Part shown: piece by piece, positions 9,083 to 18,441 of the stretch
Layout: the number at the start of each line of letters is the position of its first letter
Numbering within the stretch: position 1 is the first letter of the stretch
Source of the DNA: Streptomyces glomeratus
GTDB taxonomy: Bacteria > Actinomycetota > Actinomycetes > Streptomycetales > Streptomycetaceae
DNA: 64,000 nt
Assembly (NCBI RefSeq): GCF_021462825.1
Contig: NZ_JAKEEB010000002.1
Location: forward strand, 248,001-312,000
Direction: 5' to 3'
The notes under the pieces: generated by a model
What the model saw: the letters and a program-made list of their open reading frames with translations, nothing else
Told to the model about the DNA's origin: nothing
The model's database searches: none
Program-made: the position numbers and the translations under genes

Positions 9083-10444
9083 GTGAAACGACTGATGGTC
9101 GTCTATGGAACAAGACCAGAGGCCATCAAAATGGCCCCCGTCATCGAGGCGCTCGACCGGTCCCCGCTCTTCCGGCCGACCGTGACGGTGACCGCCCAGC
9201 ACCGCGGTCTGCTCGACCAGGTGCACACGCTGTTCGGCATCCGTACCGACCACGACCTCGACATCCTCAGCGAGCGCCAGTCCCTCACCGACATCACCGT
9301 GCGCGTCCTCGACGGGCTGTGCCCCCTGCTCCGGCGGGAACGGCCGGACGCGGTGCTCGTCCAGGGGGACACCACGACCGCGTTCGCCGGGGCACTGGCC
9401 GCCTTCTACAGCCGGGTGCCCGTGGTGCACCTCGAAGCGGGACTGCGCACCGGCGACCGGTACGCGCCCTTCCCCGAGGAGATCAACCGCCGGCTCGCGA
9501 CGCAGCTCGCGTCCCTCCACCTGGCGCCCACCGCTCACGCACGGGACAACCTGCTGCACGACGGTGTCCCCCCGTCGTCGGTCGTCGTCACCGGGAACAC
9601 GGTCATCGACGCCCTGCGCTGGGCGGTCGGGCGCACGGCGCACTACGGGGACCCGGCCCTCGCCGACCTTGACGACTCCCCCCGCCGGGTCCTGTTGGTG
9701 ACGGCCCACCGCCGGGAGTCGTGGGGCGGCGCCATGGAGTCCATCGGCGGTGCCCTCGCCGATCTCGCCCGCAGTGAGCCCGGGCTGCTCATCGTGGTGC
9801 CGCTGCACCCCAATCCGGTGGTGCGGGCCGCGATCCTGCCGCAGGTGGCGGGCCTCGACGGCGTACGACTCACCGAGCCGCTGCCCTACGGCGCCTTCGC
9901 CCGGCTGATGAACCGCGCGCACCTCATCCTGACCGACAGCGGCGGCATCCAGGAGGAGGGTCCGGGGCTGGGCAAGCCGGTGCTGGTCATGCGGGACACC
10001 ACCGAACGCCCCGAGGCCCTGCGGGCCGGCACCTCCCGGCTGGTGGGCACCGACCGCGAGCACATCGTGAAGGAGGTGCGCCGGCTGCTGCACGACCGGG
10101 CGGCTTACGCCGTGATGGCGACGGCGGCCAACCCGTACGGCGACGGACACGCCGCGGACCGTACCGTACGAGCCGTAGGTCACTGGCTGGGGCTGTGCCC
10201 GCCCGCCGCGGAGTTCCACCCGGAACCGGATACCCCGGGGTCCGGTCCCGCGCCGGACCCCGCGGAGTGCGGCAGCCGGACGTCAGCGCCAGAAGCCGCG
10301 GGTGTCGAACACAGCCTTGCCGCGCAGCGCGGTGCGCCTGACACCGTGGAAGGCGTCATGGTCCACGAGCAGCACCACGACGTCCGCGTCCCGTACGGCG
10401 GTGGTGACGTCGACGAGGCCGACCACGCCCGTGCGTGCCAGTGA
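9083..10444 (+). CDS. wecB: UDP-N-acetylglucosamine 2-epimerase
   Basis: 453 residues from GTG 9083, which follows GAGGAG (9071-9076); translation opens VKRLMVVYGTRPEAIKMAP, the family start. Other motifs are VQGDTTTAFAG, HLEAGLRTGDRY, PFPEEINRR, TAHRRESWG and TDSGGIQEE. The enzyme converts UDP-GlcNAc to UDP-ManNAc in the cytoplasm, the substrate of the convergent wecC product. The conserved enzyme ends near HWLGL (about 10191). A further 85 residues of low-complexity sequence run on to 10444 and lie antisense to wecC for 162 bases, so the natural stop seems to have been lost. An upstream in-frame ATG at 8933 was rejected for lack of homology. Confidence 0.92.
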   Translation: MKRLMVVYGTRPEAIKMAPVIEALDRSPLFRPTVTVTAQHRGLLDQVHTLFGIRTDHDLDILSERQSLTDITVRVLDGLCPLLRRERPDAVLVQGDTTTAFAGALAAFYSRVPVVHLEAGLRTGDRYAPFPEEINRRLATQLASLHLAPTAHARDNLLHDGVPPSSVVVTGNTVIDALRWAVGRTAHYGDPALADLDDSPRRVLLVTAHRRESWGGAMESIGGALADLARSEPGLLIVVPLHPNPVVRAAILPQVAGLDGVRLTEPLPYGAFARLMNRAHLILTDSGGIQEEGPGLGKPVLVMRDTTERPEALRAGTSRLVGTDREHIVKEVRRLLHDRAAYAVMATAANPYGDGHAADRTVRAVGHWLGLCPPAAEFHPEPDTPGSGPAPDPAECGSRTSAPEAAGVEHSLAAQRGAPDTVEGVMVHEQHHDVRVPYGGGDVDEADHARACQ

Positions 10445-11524
10445 GTCCGGCAGGTCCCTGATGTGCGGCTCGGCGACAAGCAGCCGGCCGACCTGGCGTT
10501 CTGCCAACCGCGTGACGATGTGCAGGGCGGGGCTCTCCCTCAGGTCGTCGATGTTCGCCTTGAAGGCCAGTCCGAGACAGGCGATCACGGGATCCTTGAA
10601 CCGGGCGGCCGTCCGCAGAACCTCACCGAGCACATAGTCGGGCCGGCCGTCATTGACCTCCCGGGCCAGCCGGATGAGCCGGGACTGCCGGGGCGCGGTA
10701 CCGACGATGAACCAGGGGTCCACGGCGATGCAGTGCCCGCCGACGCCGGGCCCCGGACGCAGGATGTCGACGCGGGGGTGGCGGTTGGCCAGGGCGATGA
10801 CGTCGCTGACGTCGACGCCGAGGTGGTCGCAGACCATGGACAGCTCGTTGGCGAAGGCGATGTTGACATCCCGGAAGGCGTTCTCACTGAGCTTGGCCAT
10901 CTCCGCCGTCGTCGCGTCCGTGAGCAGACACTCTCCCTTGGTGAACACCTGGTAGAGCGCCCGCGCCCGCTCGGCACAGCCCTCCCCCACACCGCCGACG
11001 ACCCGGTCGTTGGTGACGATCTCGATCATCGTGCGGCCGGGCAGGACACGTTCGGGGCAGTGGGCGACCCGCACATCGGGCACGTCACCCGATTCGTGCG
11101 GGAACGACAGATCGGGCCGGTGCTTGCCGAGCCACCGGGACAGCTCCACCGTTGTGCCGGGCGGCGAGGTGGACTCGAGGATCACGAGGTCGCCCGCCTT
11201 GAGCACGGTCGCCACCGAGGCCGCGGCCGCCCGTACGTATGACAGGTCCGCCGTGCGGTCGTCCTGCAGAGGGGTGGGTACGGCGATGATGAAGGCGTCC
11301 GCGGGCTCGGGCGTCTCCGTCGCACGCAGCCGCCCCATGGCCACGGCTCCGCTGACGGCCACGGCCAGGTCCGGTTCGACGAACGGGGCACGGCCGGCGT
11401 TGATGAGGTCGACGGTGGCCGGATTGACGTCGACACCGACGACGTCGATCCCGTTCGTCGCGAGCGCCGCGGCGGTGGGCAGTCCGATGTAACCGAGACC
11501 GATGACGCAAACAGTGGAGAACAC
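10283..11524 (-). CDS. wecC: UDP-N-acetyl-D-mannosaminuronate dehydrogenase (UDP-ManNAc dehydrogenase)
   Basis: 413 residues from GTG 11524 (VFSTVCVIGLGYIGLPTA), preceded by AAAGGA about 11 bases upstream. Features are the Rossmann GLGYIGLP, ESTSPPGTT, EMAKLSENAFRD with the catalytic Lys, GVGGHCIAVDPW with the catalytic Cys, and a C-terminal UDP-binding domain ending DTRGFW. It oxidises UDP-ManNAc twice with NAD to UDP-ManNAcA. An in-frame ATG at 11587 would add 21 residues with no family counterpart. It is convergent with wecB, whose long tail covers its 3' end. Confidence 0.92.
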   Translation of the reverse strand: MFSTVCVIGLGYIGLPTAAALATNGIDVVGVDVNPATVDLINAGRAPFVEPDLAVAVSGAVAMGRLRATETPEPADAFIIAVPTPLQDDRTADLSYVRAAAASVATVLKAGDLVILESTSPPGTTVELSRWLGKHRPDLSFPHESGDVPDVRVAHCPERVLPGRTMIEIVTNDRVVGGVGEGCAERARALYQVFTKGECLLTDATTAEMAKLSENAFRDVNIAFANELSMVCDHLGVDVSDVIALANRHPRVDILRPGPGVGGHCIAVDPWFIVGTAPRQSRLIRLAREVNDGRPDYVLGEVLRTAARFKDPVIACLGLAFKANIDDLRESPALHIVTRLAERQVGRLLVAEPHIRDLPDSLARTGVVGLVDVTTAVRDADVVVLLVDHDAFHGVRRTALRGKAVFDTRGFWR

Positions 11525-11719
11525 CTGAAGGAATTCCTTTCGGTCGGCAATCCCAAACGTCATCGTGTCAGAGTCGTTTACGCCCACAATTCAAAAGACC
11601 GGTATGTCGCCTAGCGGCCGCAACCGGGCCGAGTTCCCGCTACGCCGAAAGCGTGAATCGAATGCTTCGACCTATCCGTCTCCGGCGGCCGTCATTGCAG
11701 CGATGGATACGTTGCGCAT
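11525..11719. promoter_or_regulatory. divergent promoter region, wecC / FkbM methyltransferase
   Basis: 195 bases, relatively AT-rich around 11560-11610. It contains GTCATTGCAG (11691-11700), the reverse complement of the CTGCAATGRC motif shared with the other divergent gaps of the locus, 20 bases before the methyltransferase start. Confidence 0.4.
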
Positions 11720-12727
11720 ATGAGTCGGACAGAGGCGGGCATCCGGGAAAACGACGCATGCGATGCGACGGAATGCCGGGCGCTCCACAGGAGAATGGGC
11801 AGGGTCAAGGTCCACGGGGGCACTGGCGCCCGTTTCCAGGCCGCCGCCGTCGGACTGCTGGCCCGAGCCGCCAGGCCGGTCGGTCACCGGGGTGTCCAGC
11901 GCCTGACGTGGATGCTGGGCCGGCACTTCGCCACGGACAACCACGTCACCCTCCGGATCGGCGACGGCTCACGGCTGCGGGTGTACCTCGACGACGGCTA
12001 CTGGGTGAAGTTGCTGGATCCCGCGTTCGTCTATGAGCCCGAGATCCGGGAGATGCTCGGCAGGGTGCTCACCTCCGAGGCGGTCTTCCTGGACTGCGGC
12101 GCCAACATCGGCTACTGGTCCGTGCTGGCCCGTCACCGGGCCCGGTGCGTCGTCGCGGTCGAAGCAAGCCCCGAAACCTTCCGCCGCCTGACGGACAACA
12201 TCGCCCTCAACGACGGGGACGTCGAGGTCGTGCACGCGGCCCTGTGGGAGCAGGACGAGGCCACGCTCTCGATCGTCGGCCACCATCTGGCCCATGCGGC
12301 GGCGTCAGTGTGTGAGAGGAACGGCGACCTCGGCCGCGACGGCTGGCAGGCCTTCTCCGTCCCCTCGGTGACCGTCGACACGCTCCTGCAGCGGCACTGT
12401 GCGGGACCGGCCGGCCCCGTCGTGGTCAAGCTGGATGTGGAGGGCGCGGAGATCCCCGCCGTGAAGGGCGCGGCCAACGCCCTGCGGGAACGCGACGTGA
12501 TCTTCCTGTTCGAGGACCACGGAAACGACCCCACCTGCAAGGTCAGCCGGCACTTCATGGAGATGGGACTGGTCGTCATGTCACCTGGCAGGCGCAGCCC
12601 GCTGACGATCCGGGAGATCGCCGCGGTCAAAACGGATCCCACGCGGGGTTACAACTTCGCCGCCTGCCGGCCCGACGCACCGTTCGTGGAGTCCTTGGCC
12701 CGGCCATGGCACCAGGCCCGACCGTAG
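11720..12727 (+). CDS. FkbM family methyltransferase
   Basis: 335 residues. The SAM-binding motif DCGANIGYWSVLARH lies near residue 115, followed by VVAVEASPETFRRL and the later KLDVEGAEIPAVKG, all diagnostic of the FkbM fold. It probably O-methylates a sugar or lipid-linked intermediate of the polysaccharide (inference from position). The start is uncertain: ATG 11720 has no evident ribosome site, and ATG 11795 has an AGGAG that is too close. Family homology begins well after both. Confidence 0.85.
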   Translation: MSRTEAGIRENDACDATECRALHRRMGRVKVHGGTGARFQAAAVGLLARAARPVGHRGVQRLTWMLGRHFATDNHVTLRIGDGSRLRVYLDDGYWVKLLDPAFVYEPEIREMLGRVLTSEAVFLDCGANIGYWSVLARHRARCVVAVEASPETFRRLTDNIALNDGDVEVVHAALWEQDEATLSIVGHHLAHAAASVCERNGDLGRDGWQAFSVPSVTVDTLLQRHCAGPAGPVVVKLDVEGAEIPAVKGAANALRERDVIFLFEDHGNDPTCKVSRHFMEMGLVVMSPGRRSPLTIREIAAVKTDPTRGYNFAACRPDAPFVESLARPWHQARP

Positions 12728-12851
12728 AGCTTCCGCGGCTGCACTCGAGTGGGAGAGTCCCACGACACCCGAGGCCCGCCTGGTTCGGCCCACGGGAGGT
12801 CCGACGACGGGACTGCGTGGGCCACTCGCCGGTGGCGGCTCGAGGCCCGTT

Positions 12852-14186
12852 TCAGTCCCTCAGGCCGTCGGCAGTACGCCGCTCCGGTGCGTTGCCCGGG
12901 GCCGGAACGGTGTCCAGCAGAGGCCGTGGGCCGAGGGAACCCGTGCTGCGGGAGAGCATGATCCACACGGTGAAGACGGCATAGCCCGAGGCACAGGCGA
13001 AAGCGGCGGCCACCGGCTTCCCGCCGCCGAACAGGTACACGGCAGTGAACTCCCCCGCCGCGGCCGTCACGGCGATCACCGCAAGGTTCCCGCGCCGTCT
13101 GGTGTCACGGAGTTCGACGCCCTGGAACAGCCGCCCCACCGCCAGCACACCGGTCGCCGGCACCAGGAGCAGGACGGCGGGCTGAGCGGCCCGATAGACC
13201 TCGCCGTACACAAGGGGCAGGGCGACGTAGGCCAGCGGTGTGCAGGTCCCGACGCAGAGGGCGAGCAGCAGCAGAATCCTTCGCAGCTCGACCGGGTTGC
13301 CCGGCCGTCCCCGCGAGACGAGGGGGAAGAGAGCGGCGGGAACATAGCCGACGATCTCCGAGACGTTGATGGCGATTGCGTAGAGGCCGAGGGTCCTGTC
13401 CGCCCCGAGGAGGGAGAGCGCCATCTGGTCCGACCGCTGCAGGACGTACGTGGAGCCGTTGAGCACATGGAGATGCACGTTTCCCCGGCACCAGACGAGA
13501 GCGATGTTCCGGTGCCACCCGCCGCTGCCCGGTCGCGGGACGGTGCGGAGGAGCGGCTCCCCAGCCCGCCCGAGGCGGAGCAGCAGAACGGAGTTCATCA
13601 CCGCCTGGGCGACGAACGACAGTGTGGCCACTTCCAGGGCCGAGGTGAGCCCGAAGTGGACGCAGAGCAGGCAGCCGAGGACCGGTCCGCAGTTGCCCAG
13701 GGTACGCGCCGCGATCAGCCGGCCCAGCCGGCCACTGCTCACCAGCGTGCCGGTCGTCAGCCGGAACACCAAGCCGCCGTAGACCGCGGCGGTGGCGCAG
13801 GGCGGAAGCAGCCAGACCGGTCGCATCCAGGGCGGCGCCCAGGCACCCGCCGCGGATCCGGCGACGGCCACCGACGTGGAGGCGAGCACCGTCCAGGCAA
13901 GGTAACCGGCGGGGAACGACCTTCCCGCTCTCCGCACGTCCGCGAGGCCCCTGACGACCCCCACCTCACCGCCCATCTCGAGACACGTCAGAGCGAGTGT
14001 CGCGAACACCACGATGGACGCGTAGTGCCCCCGTTCGGCCGGTTCGAGGTACCGGGCCACGACGAGGGACCCGGCCAGCGCGGTGACCGCCCCGCCCGCC
14101 ACGCCGAGAACGGCCAACGCGGCCTCTCCACGCAGGGCCGCCATCAGTGGCGGCCTGAGGGTGGCCTCCGTCTCCTTGCGTGTCAC
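12852..14186 (-). CDS. polysaccharide flippase, Wzx/MATE-like membrane protein
   Basis: 444 residues from GTG 14186, chosen for GGAG six bases upstream; an in-frame ATG at 14522 would add 112 residues of Arg/Pro-rich noise. The protein has about 12 hydrophobic segments (for example AALAVLGVAGGAVTALAG, then LEPAERGHYASIVVFATLAL) with the GDFG-like early motif typical of Wzx exporters. It would flip the lipid-linked repeat unit across the membrane. It lies downstream of the polymerase gene on the same strand. Confidence 0.8.
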   Translation of the reverse strand: MTRKETEATLRPPLMAALRGEAALAVLGVAGGAVTALAGSLVVARYLEPAERGHYASIVVFATLALTCLEMGGEVGVVRGLADVRRAGRSFPAGYLAWTVLASTSVAVAGSAAGAWAPPWMRPVWLLPPCATAAVYGGLVFRLTTGTLVSSGRLGRLIAARTLGNCGPVLGCLLCVHFGLTSALEVATLSFVAQAVMNSVLLLRLGRAGEPLLRTVPRPGSGGWHRNIALVWCRGNVHLHVLNGSTYVLQRSDQMALSLLGADRTLGLYAIAINVSEIVGYVPAALFPLVSRGRPGNPVELRRILLLLALCVGTCTPLAYVALPLVYGEVYRAAQPAVLLLVPATGVLAVGRLFQGVELRDTRRRGNLAVIAVTAAAGEFTAVYLFGGGKPVAAAFACASGYAVFTVWIMLSRSTGSLGPRPLLDTVPAPGNAPERRTADGLRD

Positions 14187-14766
14187 GGGCGCTCCGGTCT
14201 CTCGGAGCCGGCACGCCGCCGGACACGCGAACACCGGCCGGCGCCACACTGCCCGGCCGCTGCCGCAGGAGGCGAGCAGCGTCCCCCGCAAGCCGGATTC
14301 GGGCCGCAGTGCGCGACAGGGGATGGCCCAGGGTCTTCCCTTCGGTATGCCTCCAGGAGGCGGATCACGGCCGCACCCGGAAAACCATGGACGGACGCAA
14401 GGGCCAAGAGAGCGACACAGGTGCGGTATCCGCGCAGTCAAGCCCGTGGAGCCCGGGACGGGCCGCCGGCGGGCAGTGCGAGGACGACCCGGCCATCCAC
14501 CCGGGCCGCCCTCTGCCTGCATACGGGAAAGAGCAACAGGACGTCGGCGCAGCCGACGGCGATGAAAAGCCGGAGCAGTACGAGCCCGTCCCGAACATAC
14601 CTATGGCGTCTCCTTCCCGGCTTTGCGTTCTGTCCTACCACGCGGACAGCAGCGGACCTTTGCACCGCCGTCACGATTTCTCGTGGCTTCGCGTCCGGGA
14701 ATACTCATACGAGAAATGGACGCCCTCATGCGCGACCAAGACGCCGGTGAAGTCGACACACCCGGG
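14187..14766. other. 580-base gap between flippase and polymerase genes
   Basis: No convincing gene is seen in any frame. The part 14620-14740 is lower in GC and holds an inverted repeat TTTCTCGT/ACGAGAAA (near 14678 and 14711), so a separate promoter for the flippase gene is possible. Confidence 0.4.
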
Positions 14767-16197
14767 TCAGGAAGAGACGGGCACCTCCGCGGAAGCCGAC
14801 CGCGGCAGTCCCGTGCCGGAGGGCAGGCGACACGCCGGGGCACCGCGGCTGACCGGGACCGTGCCCCGGGAACCGCCGACAGCCTCCCCGTCCTCGCGCG
14901 GGACACCGACCAGCGCAAAGGCGCAGGCGAGCACCAGCCACGAGGGCAGGCCGATGTACGTGGTCTCGAAGGCGACGTTGGTGAACGCGGTAACGGCGAC
15001 GCCCACCGTCGCCCCGAACCAGGACGCGGCCGCGGGGTGTTGCCGGGCCCGCCAGGTCCGGCGGAGGGTCCCGGCGACCAGCAGGACGACTGCGATACCC
15101 GCGGGCCAGCCCAGGTAGAAGACATATCCGACGAACGAGTTGTGCGGGCCCGCCCCGGAGGCGTTCAGGTGCTCGCCGTGTCGGACCACGTCGATGGGAT
15201 GTCCGGCCCCGGTGCCCAGCAGCGGATCCTCCTGAACCGACCGGAAGGCCTCCCGCCACATCTCCAGCCTCAGTTCGACGTTCGCGCCCGCCTCGGTACT
15301 CGTGTCATGGGAGCGCAACACCCGGCCCGCGAGACCCCCTACCACGGGCATGTCGGAGACGTCCTGCCCAAAGAGGGTGAAGCCGAGCACGCCGAGCACC
15401 CCCATTGTGGCGATGCTCCACGACAGCATCGGGAGGCGGATGACGCGCCGACGGCGGTCCCAGCCGGCCAGCGTTGTGGCGGTCACGGCCGCCACCACTG
15501 CCAAGAGAGGGCCGCGCTTGCTCGCGACGGCGGTCATCAGGGCCGCTCCGACCAGCGTCCACAGCAGCAACCGACTCTTTCCCCGCAGCCTGAGCTGCGC
15601 GCCGAAGGCACCGGCGATCGCCAGATAGAGGCCCGAGGCCGCGGTCTGCAGCGGGATGTTGAGGGCCCAGGTCAGGAAGAGCCCCCCGGTCGGCACGTAC
15701 AGCACCCACCGCCACCGCACGGCCTCTGCCACCGGCCGGGTGAGGAACCAGGTCGCGGCACACCACCCGAGTACCGGGTAAAGCCCCAGGATCAGGCCCT
15801 TGAGGGCCCCCGGGTAGCCTGCGGCGATCCCTCGGTACACCGCCTGGCAAGCCATCACCGCCAGGCCCACGGCCGCGACCCGGAACCAGCGCAACCGCTT
15901 CTCCGAGAACACCCGAGGCCCCCACTGGTGCAGGGTCGAGAGCAGCGCGAAGGCGGCCAGGACGTCCATCGCGTAGAACGGGGCGCGGCCCACCGTCGCG
16001 TAAGTCTTGCCCAGCAGGAGGAGCGGTACCAGGCAGGCCGCCCAGGGCAGCCAGCCCGCCCCGCGAAGGCATACGGCCAGCACCAGAGCGGAGACGACAC
16101 ATACGACGGCGCACACCACGACGAAGGCGAAGTAATACTGCGGAGCGGAATTGAAAAAGTTCACAGCCCTCTTCTTTCGCCAACTCCGTCGATTCAT
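14767..16197 (-). CDS. O-antigen polymerase/ligase-like membrane protein (Wzy/WaaL family)
   Basis: 476 residues with ten or more hydrophobic segments (FAFVVVCAVVCVVSALVLAV near the start). It carries the large periplasmic-loop signature of the family: EMWREAFRSVQEDPLLGTGAGH, given here as EDPLLGTGAG, then HNSFVGYVFYLGW, with the conserved Gly and His. It would polymerise repeat units or ligate them outside the membrane. ATG 16197 has a weak ribosome site; GTG at VNFFNSAPQ, about 12 codons later, is behind an AGAGGG and is an alternative. It is divergent from the GT4 gene. Confidence 0.82.
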   Translation of the reverse strand: MNRRSWRKKRAVNFFNSAPQYYFAFVVVCAVVCVVSALVLAVCLRGAGWLPWAACLVPLLLLGKTYATVGRAPFYAMDVLAAFALLSTLHQWGPRVFSEKRLRWFRVAAVGLAVMACQAVYRGIAAGYPGALKGLILGLYPVLGWCAATWFLTRPVAEAVRWRWVLYVPTGGLFLTWALNIPLQTAASGLYLAIAGAFGAQLRLRGKSRLLLWTLVGAALMTAVASKRGPLLAVVAAVTATTLAGWDRRRRVIRLPMLSWSIATMGVLGVLGFTLFGQDVSDMPVVGGLAGRVLRSHDTSTEAGANVELRLEMWREAFRSVQEDPLLGTGAGHPIDVVRHGEHLNASGAGPHNSFVGYVFYLGWPAGIAVVLLVAGTLRRTWRARQHPAAASWFGATVGVAVTAFTNVAFETTYIGLPSWLVLACAFALVGVPREDGEAVGGSRGTVPVSRGAPACRLPSGTGLPRSASAEVPVSS

Positions 16198-16381
16198 ATC
16201 ACGCCCAGTCTGAATACCGAATCCACACCGTGGCGCGCCCCTTGGGCACGACCCTGTATACCGTATGAAAAGATCGGTTCGACGTGTTGCACTGGACTTC
16301 TCCGCCGACCAGATGCTTCTGTTGTTTCACGGCCTTTTCGCCCGAACTCTGCAATGACAACCCCATGGCTGGAGACAGGCA
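16198..16381. promoter_or_regulatory. divergent promoter region, polymerase / GT4 glycosyltransferase
   Basis: 184 AT-richer bases with TTGGGC...TATACC-like elements near 16240-16262, and the CTGCAATGAC motif at 16349-16358, 24 bases before the GT4 start. Confidence 0.4.
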
Positions 16382-17482
16382 ATGTTTCCCGTCCGTCCAC
16401 GTTCTACGCGGAAATCCGCCGGGCCGACCGTGCTTGTTTTCCGACACAGTCCGCGTCTCGGTGGAATGGGCCGGGCGGCCGAGTTCTTCACACCCGTTCT
16501 CACCAGCCGCTGCAACGTGCGGGCGGTCATCTCGCTCTCCGCCAGCCGGGCCGGCTCCGACCGGCTCGCGGCCTCCTGGCCCGCAAAGGCCACGGCCACT
16601 TTGACAGCCCTCGCCAAGGCCACCTACATGCTGATCCGGACGGCACCGAACGCCGTCTACCTGCCCGTCTCCCAGTGGGGCCTGCCCTTGCTGCGCGATG
16701 TGCTTCTGATCCTGCTCGCCAAGGCGGCCGGCGCGACCCCGGTCCTGCACCTCCACGGCGCGCAACTGCCCACCCGGCTCGCCGCGAGCCGTGTGCTGCG
16801 CGCGTCGCTGGGCGGCTGCCACTGGGTCGTGCTCAGTGAGACGGTGGCGGAACAACTGGGGGCCACCGGCTGCCGTTCGGCGTCCGTCACCGTGCTGCGC
16901 AACCCCGCGCCACCGGCCACCCCGTCCTCGCGGGAGTCCGCCCCCTCCCGGGCGCTGCGCGTCGGCTGGATTGGCACGATGAGCCGCGTCAAGGGGTTCG
17001 ACCTCGTCTGCGGCGCGGTCGATGTGCTGAAGAGACAGGGGCTCGAGGTCGAGTTCCGGGTGGCCGGGATACGGCACGACGTACCGCCGAGCCATATGGC
17101 GTGCGTGGACGAGGACCTCGGGGTGCTGGACCTGTCGGAGGCGCTGTCGTTCTGGACGAAGGTCGACGTGTTCGTCCTGCCGGCCCGCTGGGTCGAAGGG
17201 CTTCCCTTCGCCCTGCTCGAAGGGCTCCAGGCGGGCTGCACCGTGGCGGCGACCCCCTCACCGGGGAGCGCCGAATTGTTCGGCCAGGGCTGCGTGGAGC
17301 CGGTGGAGGCGACGGTGGAGTCCGTGGCCGGCTTCCTCAAGGCGTGCGAGGAGGACATCGAGGACATCCGACAGCGCCAGCAGAAGGCCTGGAAGGAACT
17401 GCGGCCGCGGTATGAACGCGACTGCATCACAGAGGAGTTCGTGCGCTTCTGGCAGAACATGGGTCTGGCCAGGCACCTTTGA
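16382..17482 (+). CDS. glycosyltransferase family 4
   Basis: 366 residues, ATG 16382 behind GGAG (16371-16374). GT-B features are an N-terminal LGGMGRAAEFF loop, HLHGAQLPTR, the inter-domain WIGTMSRVKGFD, and FVLPARWVEGLPFALLEGLQAG, the donor-binding E-x7-E region. It would add a sugar to the lipid-linked acceptor at the cytoplasmic face. The next gene starts within its stop region. Confidence 0.88.
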   Translation: MFPVRPRSTRKSAGPTVLVFRHSPRLGGMGRAAEFFTPVLTSRCNVRAVISLSASRAGSDRLAASWPAKATATLTALAKATYMLIRTAPNAVYLPVSQWGLPLLRDVLLILLAKAAGATPVLHLHGAQLPTRLAASRVLRASLGGCHWVVLSETVAEQLGATGCRSASVTVLRNPAPPATPSSRESAPSRALRVGWIGTMSRVKGFDLVCGAVDVLKRQGLEVEFRVAGIRHDVPPSHMACVDEDLGVLDLSEALSFWTKVDVFVLPARWVEGLPFALLEGLQAGCTVAATPSPGSAELFGQGCVEPVEATVESVAGFLKACEEDIEDIRQRQQKAWKELRPRYERDCITEEFVRFWQNMGLARHL

Positions 17483-17499
17483 CGGAACGGAGACACGGC

Positions 17500-18357
17500 G
17501 TGCCGACCACCCCGCCGGCGAACGAGAACGCGCCGATCCGGCCGCGCAGCCCGGGCCGGCCGGTGACGGTGTGCGGACTGCCCGTTCACCCGCTCACCCT
17601 GTCGGAGTCCGTGGCGGCCGCCGAGGCACTGATCGCGGACGGCGGCCCCCACCAGCACGTCGTACTCAACGCGGCCAAGATCGTGCGGGCGCACGACGAA
17701 CCGGAACTCGCGGGAATCATCCGCTCCTGCTCCCTCGTCAACGCCGACGGCCAGTCGGTCGTCTGGGCGGCCCGTCTCCTCGGCAGCCCCCTGCCCGAGC
17801 GGGTCGCAGGCATCGACTTCATGCTGGCCATGTGGCGCAGCGCCGCCCGCAACGGATACCGGGTCTACCTCCTCGGAGCGGAGCGGGAGGTGGTTCGGGA
17901 AACCGCCCGCATCGCCACCCGGCAGGGCGTCGACGTCGTCGGACACCGCGACGGCTACTGGGACGAGGCCCGGGAGCCCGAGGTGGTGGCGGCCGTCCGG
18001 GAGGCACGCCCGGACCTGCTGTTCCTCGCCGTGCCGAGCCCGCGCAAGGAGTACTTCCTCGCCCGCCGGCAAAAGGAGATGGGCTGCGCCCTGGTCGTCG
18101 GCGTCGGCGGCTCCTTCGACGTGGTGGCGGGGCTGCGCAGCAGGGCACCGCGGTGGATGCAGCGGGCCGGCCTCGAGTGGTTCCACCGCCTGGCCCAGGA
18201 GCCACGCCGCATGTTCCTGCGCTACGCGGTGGGCAACACACGCTTCGTCGCCCTCACCGCCGCGCACTGGTCACGACGGCGGACCGGGCAAGACGCGTGC
18301 GCCCGTCACCGAGACGCCCCCAACCCCCCGCTCGAGCCCCCCGCGAGGATCCCCTAG
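17500..18357 (+). CDS. WecG/TagA/CpsF family glycosyltransferase
   Basis: 285 residues. Family signatures are HVVLNAAKIVRAH, NADGQSVVWAARLLG, ERVAGIDF, YLLGAEREVV and GVGGSFDVVAG. Members add ManNAc or ManNAcA to a lipid-linked acceptor; with wecB and wecC in the same locus, UDP-ManNAcA is the likely donor. GTG 17500 is chosen because GGAG (17489-17492) sits seven bases upstream. A TTG at 17479, overlapping the preceding stop, is possible but lacks a site. Confidence 0.9.
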   Translation: MPTTPPANENAPIRPRSPGRPVTVCGLPVHPLTLSESVAAAEALIADGGPHQHVVLNAAKIVRAHDEPELAGIIRSCSLVNADGQSVVWAARLLGSPLPERVAGIDFMLAMWRSAARNGYRVYLLGAEREVVRETARIATRQGVDVVGHRDGYWDEAREPEVVAAVREARPDLLFLAVPSPRKEYFLARRQKEMGCALVVGVGGSFDVVAGLRSRAPRWMQRAGLEWFHRLAQEPRRMFLRYAVGNTRFVALTAAHWSRRRTGQDACARHRDAPNPPLEPPARIP

Positions 18358-18381
18358 GGGATGTCACAGCTCCGCAGCAAA

Positions 18382-18407
18382 GCCGGGCCCGGAGCCCCGG
18401 GCCCGGC
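18382..18407 (+). terminator. terminator hairpin of the exopolysaccharide unit
   Basis: An 11-bp perfect inverted repeat (18382-18392/18397-18407) with a 4-base loop, 25 bases after the WecG-like gene. It argues that the next gene starts at 18442, not at the in-frame ATG 18361. Confidence 0.7.
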
Positions 18408-18441
18408 ACGTCACCCTCCGGGACCAGGTACGTTCGAAGAC

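Noticed and set aside
14623..16839. 738-residue plus-strand reading frame
   Set aside because: Antisense to the Wzy-like gene and spanning into the GT4 gene; no recognisable domain.
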